DNA of 64,000 nt from Globisporangium splendens (taxonomy: Eukaryota > Oomycota > Peronosporomycetes > Pythiales > Pythiaceae): NCBI GenBank assembly GCA_006386115.1, contig VFIW01000028.1, positions 205,416 through 269,415 on the forward strand. The letters are read 5' to 3'. Below, in pieces: positions 50,155-61,427 of the stretch (position 1 is the first letter of the stretch; each line of letters starts with the position of its first letter). The notes under the pieces are model-generated. The model saw only the letters and a list, made by a program, of their open reading frames with translations, was not told where the DNA came from and made no database searches. The position numbers were made by a program, and so were the translations under genes.

Positions 50155-51654
50155 CTGCTTGCTTTGTGCTGTGCTTCGTGCGTCGTTTGGAGCGCAGGTC
50201 TCCGCTCGTCCGCTCTTCGTGGCAATATCGATTCTGGAGGTCAGGAGCTCGTGCCAGTCGATCGAGGAAGCCCGAGTGATGGTCGCACTTTAACCGTTTA
50301 TTTCGAAAATAATCAAAAGCAGTACGCTGGTCGGCTTGATGGATAAAGAGGAACTGGCTCAGCATGAGACACGAGCCCCGATTGCTCACTCAAGGTTGAG
50401 CGAGTTCTGGATAGGCTGTGTCCACCGAGACAGAGTTTTCTGCTGGCTGGGAGGTCGAGAATGACAGGCGGTGTTGCGTGTTGTCAGCATGCGCCGTCGA
50501 GGATCCGTTAAAAGCTTCAAACTGACGCACGAGACGCGCGTAAACGAAACCAGTTGCACTCGAGCAGCTTACTGCACTGCGGTGATCCTGGATGAGTCAT
50601 GCAGGAACTGCTCGCTCGGCGTCCAGCAGCGGCGCTACTTTAGCGTTCTTTAGAGTGAGACCGTGCTGCTGTGCTGTGCTCGTCACTTTCTCGCTCTGCA
50701 GTTGATAGTCAATTCAAAATAACCTCACACAGTTCATAAATTTCGTTCGTGTCACTGTGCAAGCACAAGCTAATGGACCATCTATCAAAGCGGCGACGCC
50801 TGGACGAAACTTTCTGTCTCCCGCATCACTTTGCGCAGTGCCAGAACATCATCATTCGACTAGCTTCTGCTGTGATGCTTCTGCTTGAATGTGCATTAGT
50901 GATCTGCTGCGGTAAGAACGAAAGGGAAGTGTTTGCCTCTGAAACTGTGTGCGGGTGTTTGTAGTTCGCGGGACATGGTCGGACAAGTTTGCTATTCAGT
51001 TCAATACTGCTAATTTTATCAGTGGCAAAAGTGTGCGAGTGTTCGACTCCCAGACGAGATGCCAGAGGCGCGCAGGGCTTCTCTTAATGGCGTGATGTGT
51101 TACGCTTTGATTGGCTACGTGGTGGACGATCTCCGAGTGACATTGCGTCTGTCAGCATGACCCTCTCACCTCGGTGTCTAAGAAGACACCCCAAACTGCA
51201 ACGCGACAATGCCACCCACTACCATTGCATGCAGTTTTAAACTCCAAGTTTCACCCCACCATCCACACCCATGCGATGGTCCCAGCTACCCTGTACTCGA
51301 TACTCGAAAGTGCCCGAGGTCCTACAGCAATGCGCGTAATACAAGACAGACGATCATCAGCTGCCTGATGCTCACAAATCCAACCCCAGGGATTCTTTTT
51401 ATTCTGGGAAGGTGTGGCATTCGAGAAGCCTATTCTCGACATAGTTTTTACGAGGATCTGCTTAGATCTACGACAATCTGAAAATCATCCTTTACTTCTC
51501 GTCTTACCTGACAACTTGGATCAAATCGAGTCGTCGACACTGGAAATTATCACATCACCCGAGCAAACAATTTCTTCTCGAATGTTGCGAATTGCGTCCG
51601 ATGCGACGGCAAACTCGCGACATCGTGGTCATGGGCTCTTTGTCCCATTCGGTT
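50155..51654. other. 1.5 kb without a supported gene
   Basis: Includes the likely upstream region of gene 7. Several short frames exist on both strands; none resembles a known family. Confidence 0.5.
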
Positions 51655-52329
51655 TCACGCACACATGGAGAATGAGCACCACAGTTGCGGTGGTGTCTTT
51701 GCGTATCCTCTGGCGCGGCTAACACAGGTGCAATCGATCTTCATCAACGAAATCGGTCGTGATGACGCCGCAAGGTGCTTCTGGCTCGTGCGCCTCGAAG
51801 TACTTGAAAGATACTGCATTGCCGGTTGGCGACACTTTGCTTCAGGCTGTCTGTCATACTTGTCTCGCACAGCAGATATTGCATAGACACTCCGAAACGT
51901 TGATCTCCATGTTGTGCATGTAAGAGAGTAGTGCGTTGTGCCCTGCCGCGTGCTCTTGGTGTTCTTGAGTTGAGTCATCTGGTACTGCACACAGAAGGGA
52001 TTGAGGGGATCCCGTGCGACCAACTGAGTGGATATGCGCTCACACGCTCGACGAATCGTGAGTCCCCTCGTAGCCATCAACGTTCGTCGACGCTCGTCCC
52101 AGTCGGTGTCAACCCGAATGGAAGCTCTCAGAGGATTGACTGGATCCGAGAAGCAGGTCAAATGCAGCGAAGATACGCACAGCGACAACGACATTAGTCG
52201 TTGTCTTGGTACAACACGTCCAAGTAAGCATACAAAAAAAGTAACGCACCAAAGTCCAATGATAGCTGGTCGTGCAGAAGCTACATAGGGGTTTTGGCTT
52301 CGCGAGGCTCGCTTAGCATGGCGTTGCAA
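51655..52329 (-). pseudogene. Decayed bZIP-like/START-like gene
   Basis: The minus strand holds NPLRASIRVDTDWDERRRTLMA, then CERISTQLVARDPLNPF, matching the start of exon 3 of genes 7 and 8. Downstream similarity is scrambled by frameshifts. No basic region or zipper was found to its right, where repeats of unknown origin lie. Confidence 0.75.
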
Positions 52330-52439
52330 ATGTATCTCGCATTGGACATCGACACCACATCTAGGCTTGCATCATTATTGGCCGATATAACTAGATTTTC
52401 CATCACTCTGTCTCCGACTGACAACAAACGAGCAAAGCC

Positions 52440-53943
52440 TTAAGAATGGAAATTCAGCAAATCCTGGGTCGACTTGAGCAAGACGTGCCGCCACAGGTCA
52501 ATTTTTTCGCGCATCTCTTGCAGCACACGCGGTTCGATCAGAAATTCGGGCTTGTGTAACTTGATGGTACCACTTCGTGACATCGTGACGACGAGCTCGT
52601 CCTCGTCGGCGCCATTATCATATTCTCCTTCTGCTCTCGCTCGCTTGCGCCAATGTGGCGTCAGCACAATCGCAGCGCTGGTATCCTTTCGCACGCGTTC
52701 GTGGGGTTGATATGGGTGCAATTTGTCTTCGTCCACGAAATCCACCGTGATGACACCGCATGGACTCCCATTCGAGAGCTCGTGACTCTCGAAATACTTG
52801 CCGAACATCGCGCCATTTGTCTCGACCGCGACACCGTTTTCCGTGGACAACAGGCGGTAACTCGACATCGTGTTGTCATCAACAAAGTCGTAATCGTCCC
52901 GAACCGTGAGATTCCCGAGTCGCTCAGTGATACTAATCTCCATGCTCAGCAAGTACCCCACCATGGCATCGTACACTTGTTTGACACTACTGACCTTCTC
53001 AAACTGAATTGCGTCGAACCAAACGCAACAGTAATCTCCCTGTGCGTTTTCGAACCGTTCATCAGATATGTGGGGTTTCAATGGATCGAGAAACTTGGAC
53101 CGCACCGCGACGTACTCGTATGCATTCCGAATTTTCCGCTCCTTCATCGCGAGCAGGGTCTGGCGACGTTCGTCCCAATCGGTGCCAAGGCGAATGGACA
53201 TATTCAACGGACTAATGTAGTCGCGGTTCTAGTGAGCAACTCACATACAGCAGAGAAAAATGGTGTGAGCATTGCAACCGTCAAAAGTGAAGCTAATGTA
53301 TCGGTCGAAGCACGTACCAGATACCCAGACAAAACGGATTGTGCGGTCGCCATCGATAGCTGCTGATCTCGGATCGCTTCTCGCAGCATCGCATTGCCGA
53401 GCTCCGTTTCGTCGATTTTGCCACTAAATTGCCCAGACCGGTGCATCAGGCACTCGAGTCGTCTCTCCAGCTCGCGCATTTCCTGCAGCAGCGCTTCTTT
53501 CTCTTCCTATTTCATAAAAGAAGAAGAAGCAGGAACACAACAATCAACATGAGCTCGCATCTGTGAAAATACTGTGCAGTCGTCGCTACATCTCGTACCC
53601 TTCGGACAGTGTGCGTCGACTTGCGCACTTTTTTGCCTTGATTGACCGCAACAACGGTTGCTTTTCTCCGCTTCTTCTTCTCTCGGTTCTGATGTGTCAA
53701 GTCGTTGCCATCCACACCAGCGTCCGCGCGCGTCTCTGTCTGATTCGGGTGTGCTGCTCCGCTGTGCGGCACAGTGGACGGAGGGACAACGTCGCTCTCT
53801 GCAGAAGGATCGGAGCCACTGGATTCCAGGTGCTCCAGAAGAACCTCGGCATTCTCCGCGTGGACGTCTAATATGGAGTCGTCTGCAGCAGGATGCACAG
53901 AGAACGGCAGCGGAGACGCTGCCTCCAGCTCTCTCGCGACCAT
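52440..53943 (-). CDS. bZIP-like/START-like protein, cluster gene 8
   Basis: Exons are 53943-53599, 53506-53318 and 53228-52440, about 440 aa. Exon 1 is MVARELEAASPLPFS... ending KKVRKSTHTVRR. Exon 2 is EEKEALLQEMRELERRLECLMHRSG. Exon 3 is YEYVAVRSKFLDP, VYDAMVGYLLSMEISITERLGNLTVRDD, DKLHPYQPHERVRKDTSAAIVL. Intron positions are identical to gene 7. The relic at 51655-52329 lies between the two, so this end of the cluster was three copies in a row. Confidence 0.76.
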
Positions 53944-54463
53944 CTCCGCCGATCTGACCTTCTCACTGAGACGTTCTCAGCTCTGTTGGGGATGTGGCAA
54001 ACAACAGAGCCACATGCACAGTGCTTGATGCATTGCACAGAGGCAAGAGTGAAGGTCGTGTGGCGTTTCACTCACAGAAGCACGTCAACAGGTTGTCATG
54101 CGAACCTAGTCACTAGGTGCGATACAATACTCTGTGGTCAATACGACCCTAATGCTCAACGAGCACAGCAGGTTTTCAATTTGGCGGCTCTCGTCACAGA
54201 AACTTTAAATGAACAAGAAAAAGTCCAGAAAGTTGATGTAAGAAATAAAAGTTGCTATATCCGAGTTGCTCAACTTTTGTCGGATGTAGTTTACGAAATA
54301 AACATGTAAGTTACATATTATATTACAACATATAAAACAGAATTTATTGACATAAATTGTAATAATTGAAGTTGAGAATGAAATTTGACAAGTTAATTTC
54401 CCATTTCAGTCGTTATAAACCGAATATTATCGACGTAAATTGGGCAACTTTTTGCGAACCGTA
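53944..54463. other. Region upstream of gene 8, AT-rich, no gene seen
   Basis: Contains the repeat 54080-54133 (inverted partner of 1-54). Beyond it there is AT-rich sequence with no coding signal. Confidence 0.55.
54080..54133 (-). repeat. Inverted partner of the repeat at 1-54
   Basis: Reverse complement of 1-54 with a few changes, and the same small palindrome (acctagt c actaggt). It lies just left of the Mutator-like region. Confidence 0.7.
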
Positions 54464-55279
54464 TCAAATTTTGGACCGGATATCCAGTTTCTCGAACAGT
54501 ACTCTGCCGCCAACAGCAACGTCCTCCAGCATAAAGGAAGAGGTGACTGTGTCGTACGCTCGCCAATCTCGCACCAACCACGCCATGTCTTCAATGTATG
54601 CTGACACTCTCGACTGCAATTGATAAAATTCCACGAGCTTGTTGACGTATTCCCTGAAATACACGTACCCACGCTTCAGTGAGCAAAAAATAGCGCAGCA
54701 GGATCGATCAACTAAAACACACGTTCTCTGAGAGCCCCACGAGTCCGGATGACAGGTACACAACAGGCGTGGTCTTGAGTTTTCGTCCACTTGGTTCACC
54801 ACACGCCCATCCCGGAGGTCGAGCTTGTCTGTATGATTTTTGTTCCACTCCATGAGCGTACTGCTTACTCGCGTGGTCAAAAGTGGCGGGATCACAAAAT
54901 TATGCATGAACACGCATGACACAGGCATCTCACGTACAAAGCACTCTTTGTCGGCTAGATTCTGTGCATTAAACAGTACTGGGCATTGGTCCATCGCATC
55001 TTTCACAAGGTTCAGGTTCGGCGTCGACTTCGCCCACACAACGAAGACGTCGAGTCCAAATGGACACTCGGAGCGGAGCTCCACAAACGCATGACGAGCA
55101 AACTTGCGATTATGAGTTGTCGTCCGACGGCGTGGGGTAGTCTCCATGAGCTTTGGTATTGTGAGGACATCCAATCCTCGATGGAGTTGCGCAACTTCGT
55201 CAGTGTTGGCATTTTTGTGTGGAAATTGCGCCGCTTCTCTGTCCTCGTGTGGCGTGCGCAGTGATGTGTGCCAACCCAC
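54464..55279 (-). CDS. Unrecognised ORF, 271 aa
   Basis: The frame begins MGWHTSLRTPHEDR. I see no signal peptide, membrane segment or catalytic motif I can name; several Cys and His are spread over the middle (LLCTCHPDSWGSQRTC, SCCAIFC). One copy of the palindrome agttgcgcaact lies inside it, at 55185-55196. It may be part of the decayed Mutator-like element or a separate gene fragment. The length exceeds chance expectation only moderately. Confidence 0.3.
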   Translation of the reverse strand: MGWHTSLRTPHEDREAAQFPHKNANTDEVAQLHRGLDVLTIPKLMETTPRRRTTTHNRKFARHAFVELRSECPFGLDVFVVWAKSTPNLNLVKDAMDQCPVLFNAQNLADKECFVREMPVSCVFMHNFVIPPLLTTRVSSTLMEWNKNHTDKLDLRDGRVVNQVDENSRPRLLCTCHPDSWGSQRTCVLVDRSCCAIFCSLKRGYVYFREYVNKLVEFYQLQSRVSAYIEDMAWLVRDWRAYDTVTSSFMLEDVAVGGRVLFEKLDIRSKI

Positions 55280-55613
55280 GACCAGGCAGCTTCCTCACAA
55301 CCCAGATGAGCACCCCTGGATCGCACCGTTGGTGTGGACCAACGGCGCGAGCGAGTGAACAACTGGTTGAGAGCAGCATAGAGATCAGTTTTTGTTGTTT
55401 GCATATCTTACGAGCTCTCATTCTTGAGAATCTGATCTCGTGCGTTAAGAATATACGTAGCGAGTACCCGGGAGTTCTAGCTCCCCCATTTGAGTGTTTG
55501 ACGTCTCGTTCGGTCCGTGGAACACCACACCTCGTCAATTATCTTTTGCGATAAATCGCTTAATGACAGATCAGGCTGAGTTACTTGCGACGGATGTTCA
55601 AAGCATACCTCCC
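55280..55613. other. No gene seen
   Basis: Short sequence between the unrecognised ORF and the SWIM-domain segment; nothing identified. Confidence 0.5.
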
Positions 55614-57088
55614 CTAACGAATTTGACCGAAAGTTACGCCAAGATTTTGTGGAACGGCGTACTCTCGCGGCGCATCGCCCTTTTTGTGGTCGTCGTCCTC
55701 TTCAAGGACAGCGTCGCCACTCTCGAAATCCAGAGCAATTGCCGGGTCGACTTCTTCGATTTCGCAGTCCGATTGGTCTGTCTCCTCGACGATCTTCTCG
55801 ATTGAGTCCACGTACTCCTCTCGCTTGTGCCACTGTGCTTTCAGCGAATTCAATGCGTCCTTCAGTTCGGAAAATCGAACATAAAATTGATGAGATGGTA
55901 AACTCTTCAGAAGGTCGACAAGTGGCATCAATTTTGCATGCACAACGTTGTACTTCTCACATTCAGAAAGCACGAGCTGCTCTGATTGTTCGCCGAACCT
56001 TAGCTTCATGTAGCCAATCCACTGCGCAGACGTTCGTGTGTCCGGTTTGCGCGCCACAACGCTCGGTCCGCAAATTAAACCCAAATGAGTGGCTGTATCA
56101 GCCAAAAGTTGCGCAACTTTTGATGCCTTGTTCACGGACCATCGCTGGTTCATCCGAACGATCGAGAACTCGGCGAGCCCAAGCTTATCGCTGACGACGT
56201 TGAGGAGATGCTGGCAGGGCAACCATGTTGACATGTAGAAGAGACAATTGCATGTCCAAGTGCCGCAATCTGCAATGCTCACCACAATTTGACGGCCAGT
56301 GGGTGTCTTGTCGTGTACACTATGCCTGCCGCTAGCGCAGCTTCCCGACTCCACGTCCACTTCGCACGGTGAACCGCATTGTAGTCCCATTGGCGCCGAA
56401 CTTTGCGCATGCAGAATGGACTCAACCTGGCAGCAACCTGGTTCAGCGACACAGGATAGGACACGGAGAGGACGGTCTTGGTTCAGTGAAAGCGTATCGC
56501 AGCAACAAACTCCCGGAGGACACACGCCTGGTACTTGAAAATAGTCTTCAAGCACTTGCCGATGCTCGTCTTCTTTCCCAACAGCTGCTTGAATTGATTC
56601 CAGATGGCTTCAATCCGATTCGTCATAGTATTGCCTGCTGTAAAATATCTTCCACGGCCGTAGTTGCTCCACATATCGCTGCATGAGTCCCAGTTTTTGT
56701 CAAAGTGTTCCTTGAAGGATTTCGAAGCAGCTTCAGCTCTACTGCAGAAATGGCCTTTCTTCAACGCGTAGAAGTCCTCACTGGAAGCGTAGACCATCCC
56801 GCGAAAAAGTTATTCAAGCTCCCCACGACCCGCGACTTTTATTGAATACTTCCGCGATGCCGGTATTGTGCGAATGTATTTCAAGGCGTGGAACTGACTC
56901 AAAAGGACCTAGATAGACAAATGAAATACCTCGGTAATTGATAGTGCAAGTCCGGCAGCCACTTAAATGCACTAACCTTTGCTGCTGGAAACACTTTCGC
57001 TAAGGCGCTCCACTCAGTGAAGTCTTTGTCGATGACGACAGACTCGATTCTCTCCCATGCGAATTGAGCTTCTTAAGTGCCCAATAAC

Positions 57089-57697
57089 TGCCACGGGTGC
57101 CTGACCTCGCACGTGCCTAACGTGCGGAGCATCCAGGCATGTGTAACGAGTGTCTGACCTCGAGTCCGAGGTCAGACACTCTTCTGCATATAAGCCAAAA
57201 GTATACAGTTAGAGGTAACGAGTCAGATAAAAATTCTTTATCTTTATAAGGTGAGGTATATTTAGGTTCATCGTCGTGACCTACAATATCCATTCTCCTA
57301 CCTAATCTTCATTACGAATTTCATCTAGGAGTGTAAATGTGTCTAAAGCGCGGATTGCAATAGATCACTTCTGAATGCTAAATAATCTTTGACCAGGATG
57401 GCATGTTCTCTTGGTCCTATGTGAGGCTGCCTAAGTCAGATAAAAATTCAGTTGAAGGTAGGACACCTGGATAAGAAGAAAAGTCGTAATCAGTTGAAGA
57501 AAAGATAGGCATGCACGCAAGGAGGCTTAGATGCAGTGCTAGCGAACTAAGTCCTCCATTCAATTCGCTTTTCAATTTGCCATCAAGTTGCAACCTCCTC
57601 CGAGTCCAAGCCAACGTTCCCCCGACTTTCGACCAATCAAGTCCTGACTTTACGACTTTCGACCAATTATCGGTCGAGTAGACCCCAAATCCTTACA
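57089..57697 (+). repeat. Solo LTR of family C with a small insertion
   Basis: Homologous to the 438-bp C LTRs, read in element sense on the plus strand (TGCCACGGG...CCTTACA). The flanks ataac and attac differ at one base, as expected for an old 5-bp duplication. It lies inside the MULE remnant. A 213-bp insertion accounts for its greater length. Confidence 0.85.
57237..57449. mobile_element. Unidentified 213-bp insertion with 16-bp duplication
   Basis: The direct repeat agtcagataaaaattc occurs at 57221-57236 and again at 57434-57449, and the intervening sequence is absent from the other two C LTRs. A 16-bp duplication is longer than LTR or MULE elements make, and resembles those of LINE/SINE-type insertions. 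No tRNA-like or poly-A feature was clear. Confidence 0.55.
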
Positions 57698-59243
57698 ATT
57701 ACCGCCTCAGTAGTATCTATGCTCTGGTCCAGGCACAGGAAATCGAACACAGGTAATCCTCGCCCTGTGGAAACCGTAACTACTAGGCTCCCTGACACAA
57801 AGTAGCAGAAATAATTCAGCGTCTAAGCAAAACTAAGTAAAGTTGCGCAACTTCGCCGCGCCTACCAAGGCAACAGCCCACGTTGTTGGTGTTGTGCGTC
57901 CAATCAAGCAGTAAGTTGTCTCCCCATCGACGAAAGATCTCCTTCTGTGCTGCGCTCTGGATAACGATACCGCAGGTAAGCTCCCAGCTGTTCTGAATGA
58001 CGAGGCAGCTGCTACCGTCACGCTCCACAAACCCCTGCAGCATGCTCTTGACGCGTTCGTCGGCGTTAGAGCTTCCTAGGCGCAAGTTAATCAGGTTGCG
58101 GATTTGCTGAGATGACACCGGAGCTGTAAGGAGGCTTGTGTAGTTGATGGCAAATTGAGAAGTGAGATTGAGAAAATTGTTTAAGAAAAACTCAACTACT
58201 TCGTTGCTAGTCCTTGGCCCCCTTGGGGCTCTTCCTACTCTGTTTTTCTCTCTTGCGTGCTACTTGATTTTTTACTGGATTTTCTCATATCTGATTTTTC
58301 TTCCTTTTTTGTGGGCAGGATCGCTTCTGAGATAACAGATGGGTTCTCGTCATATCTTTACCTATGCGTAAACATACAATCATTTCTAAAGGTGTCGTAA
58401 TCATCTACCAGCATTCCGATATACCGAAATATTGGTACATTGTACCATCATAGTACCGTTGACCCTTACAGGAGCACCTGTAGGATTTGTAGATACGTAA
58501 CGGAATGCTTCCAAAGGAGCAACTGTAGATACAATTTAGACATACCGTAGGTTGTGGCAATAAAATCTCCCACCTGCTTCGTCACAGTGCTCGTTGCTGT
58601 GAAGGCGTCCAGCGTTTTCAGAATGCGATCGTCTGTAACCTCGCTGCTTCGCATGTAACTCCGAAACAGCACTTTCGTCGTGGCGTGATTGTTCATGCGC
58701 GATTACATAATTGCACACACAGCACTGCATGAGTCAAATGATAACAACACAGCACGTTCTTGGTGTTAGTACTCACCTCGTTTCAAGTTCTAGTTGCCCA
58801 CATGCGACGACCTTCCATTGGAATCATCATAAAAACTTCTACCGTAATTCGCGCCATGCAGCCCGGAAATTCTGAGGTTTCACTCGAATGTTCCGCCCTC
58901 GCTGTTTTTGGCAACAACCATGGATACAGCAAAACACCCTGTATGCGTGGGTGAAGCGGGAGGGCACCGCTGATCGACCTTCAAGCTTGTACTTCGAGTT
59001 GTATGTGTCGGCGGTGAGTGATGTACGCGTTCTGAACTTCAAAAAGTTCCTCTCCTTGTACGCATTCCATGCTCCAAAGAAGCTGTCCCAGTCGGGGTAG
59101 AAAGCATCACCAAAAGAAGGCACAACGTTGCGAATCACTTGCGCTTTTTGAGCTCGATTACGAGCACCACTCGTTGCACTTCGGCGATGGCGCAGCGCGT
59201 ACTCGGCGTCGCCTTCCATATTCGCGTCGTCCCTGTCCTCCAA

Positions 59244-59586
59244 TGCGGCGCCGCAGACTGGCGCCTCTCACTGAACTTGTGTCAGCTCTGCATCCTCATC
59301 ACCTCCACTGCTGTCTTCAGCTTCCCCCTCTCGCTGACTCCCACCACCGTTGGCATCTGCACCACCTGCTCCTTTTTATACAAAGCGAAGCCGATCAGTT
59401 AAGGTAATGCGCGAGCAAAGTTGCGCAACTTTGGAATATCGAGCAAAGCTGAAAATTGCGCAACGATTCAATACATCTCGCTCTAGAATGAGGTGAAACT
59501 CGCAGCACCTTACTGGCACTATCGGCAGCGCCATCTGCAGGACGGCGGGAGGGCACTGCAGCTGTCGTAACGTAGTGGGGAGGAAC
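59244..59586. other. Flank between MULE remnant and element A3
   Basis: No gene is supported. It contains an 18-bp palindrome at 59416-59433 and a decayed copy near 59456. It ends in ggaac (59582-59586), the reverse complement of the A1 left flank. Confidence 0.55.
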
Positions 59587-60236
59587 TGTAATGGGCCATA
59601 ACCAGCCATTACATGAAGGTGGATCTGTCCACAGATCTAGTGTGGCACACACCACCTTCAGCGTGCATTGTGGAGACACAAATAACAAAAGGGATTACAG
59701 TAATACAGTCCCCACATGCACGTGTGACGTCATTCGATGACGTCACGAGTGTTCTCTGTGCTGATCAGTGCGGAATGTTGTTCTCATGTACTAATCAGTA
59801 CAGAGTAATGACATCCATGTACTAATCAAGTACTGAGTGATGGTTCCTGCTTGGGAAACTGGACTGGCGACGAGACCGACGTGTCTCTGCCACCTGGAGT
59901 GAGTGGCGCGAGCCAGTCACTTTGCAGGGGTTTTATACAAGACTTGAAGTTCAAGCTTCTAGAAGACCCCGTAGGTTCAATCTCAGTGTGCCCAAGGTTT
60001 TATATATCAGATTCATAGGTTTTATTGTGTATGTTTAGGTTTTAGTTATAAAACGTGTAGGATCCCTTGGGGTTCATTCGCAAGTAGCGACAGGAACCAT
60101 AACCATTTTAATTCAGTTGCAAATTTTCCTCCAAGCCCTCAAGTCTTCTTCCTCCCTCCAAGTCGGGAGATCGCTTCCTCTGTCACAAGCGTGTGTGCCG
60201 TGTTTGAGGGACTGTTGTTAACAGCGCCCTCTTACA
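59587..60236 (+). repeat. 5' LTR of element A3
   Basis: 650 bp, TGTAATGGG...CTCTTACA, with both TGACGTCA octamers intact (59725-59732, 59738-59745) next to CACGTG (59719-59724). Confidence 0.95.
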
Positions 60237-60355
60237 CCTGGTAGCACTTCGAGCGGTCCTTCCAGCGACCCAGTGAAGTGAAGAGGTTTGACGACGCGGC
60301 TTTAAGCACGTCGCGCATTCCTGTCCAAGACCCTGCGAACATCCTTGTTCGGAAC

Positions 60356-61405
60356 ATGGATGCTACAGGAACCCCACTCGGTCCAGCAGTACCGGAAACT
60401 GTCGAGTTGACTATTGAGGGTTTCCCTCATTTGTCTTCTCATGAGTGGATGGCGCTTGAGCGCATGCGAGATGTCATCGGAGAGGCTGCCGTGGTCAGCC
60501 TGCTTCGATCGGCGTCTCCGGAGGACCAGAAGAGCGCGGTGGTCAGCTTCATGCACCACGAGATCATGTCCTCCCGGAAGCAGGTCGCAACCCCTGTTTC
60601 CTGAATCAGGATGGTGCCACTGAAGCTTGACGTCTCTCCGTATCGCGGCGGAGAGAACGAACCCCTCTCACGATGGTTCGTCGAGTTGGATGCAGCCATC
60701 GCTGCAAGACAACTGCGAGACCCTTCGCAACAAGTGTTGTTCGCGATGTCCAACCTTGCGGGTCGTGCGAAGAGCTGGGCGTATGGCAAGCGTTTAGTCG
60801 ATCTAAACTGCTTCCCCAGCTACGACCATTTCAAGACCGAACTCAAGAAGGCGTTTGAACCTCCACAGAGTGAGTTCCGTGCGCGCGCCGAGTTCCTCAA
60901 GCTTCGTCAAGGCCGTTTCGACCTTCACTCGTATGCACAACGTGCTCGTTACTTGGTGTCGAGCATCGTCGACGAGCCGATTGACGTTCCAACGCAAGTC
61001 GTGACGTTCATGACGGGTCTGAACGATGGTCCGATTCGGAACCAACTGTTCCGCGAGTATCCCAAGACGCTGGACGAAGCCATTGAGCGCGCGATGCAAG
61101 AAGAGTTCAGCGTGAAGCAAGCGAAGTTCCATGGGTTTGCGTCGAGACCAATGCGGCAATCAAATGCCGTGCATGATGGTCCAGAGCCCATGGACATCTC
61201 GTACATTTCCACGCCTGGAAATGAGCGTCCTCGCAACGATGGGAAGTGTTTCCGTTGCGGGAAGCCGGGTCACATTGCTCGGAACTGCAAGGTGTCTTTG
61301 CCGGGTCGGCAAATGACACAGGATGCTCGTTCGAACAACCACGATCGTTCTTACGGTCGTCGGTTCGAGCGGTCACCTGGGCCAAAAAACGGGAATGGAC
61401 AGTAG
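60356..61405 (+). pseudogene. gag: A3 gag with internal stop
   Basis: Same protein as A1 Gag from MDATGTPLG. An in-frame TGA at 60602-60604 follows QVATPVS, where A1 has Ser. Downstream it is open to the TAG at 61403-61405, including the knuckle CFRCGKPGHIARNC. The frameshift heptamer is preserved at 61384-61390. Confidence 0.92.
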
Positions 61406-61427
61406 GGGAGGGGCCTCCTACTGGCCC
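61384..61427 (+). other. Predicted -1 frameshift site and pseudoknot, A3 gag/pro
   Basis: A AAA AAC is at 61384-61390 in gag frame, followed by a 9-nt spacer. The stem pairs 61400-61406 with 61417-61423, and the loop gggc (61411-61414) could pair with gccc (61424-61427). The sequence is the same in A1. Confidence 0.75.

Larger units (their letters stand above)
55614..59243 (-). pseudogene. Decayed Mutator-like (MULE) transposase, split by a solo LTR
   Basis: On the minus strand, pieces in order are: 58839-59243 N-terminal region (YPDWDSFFGAWNAYKERNFLKF, then CCIHGCC); 58466-58696; 57816-58118 with LLLDWTHNTNNVG, a plausible first catalytic Asp; about 56940-57075 with VVIDKDFTEW; 56483-56797 with RYFTAGNTMTNRIEAIWNQFK; and 55614-56555 with a SWIM zinc finger (CNCLFYMSTWLPCQH) and acidic tail. 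Several frameshifts separate the pieces. A C-family solo LTR lies at 57089-57697. Terminal inverted repeats were not identified. Confidence 0.8.

Noticed and set aside
1..54133. Terminal inverted repeats of a giant 54-kb transposon
   Set aside because: Only 54 bp match, the enclosed elements belong to unrelated families, and the repeats become direct if the proposed inversion is undone.
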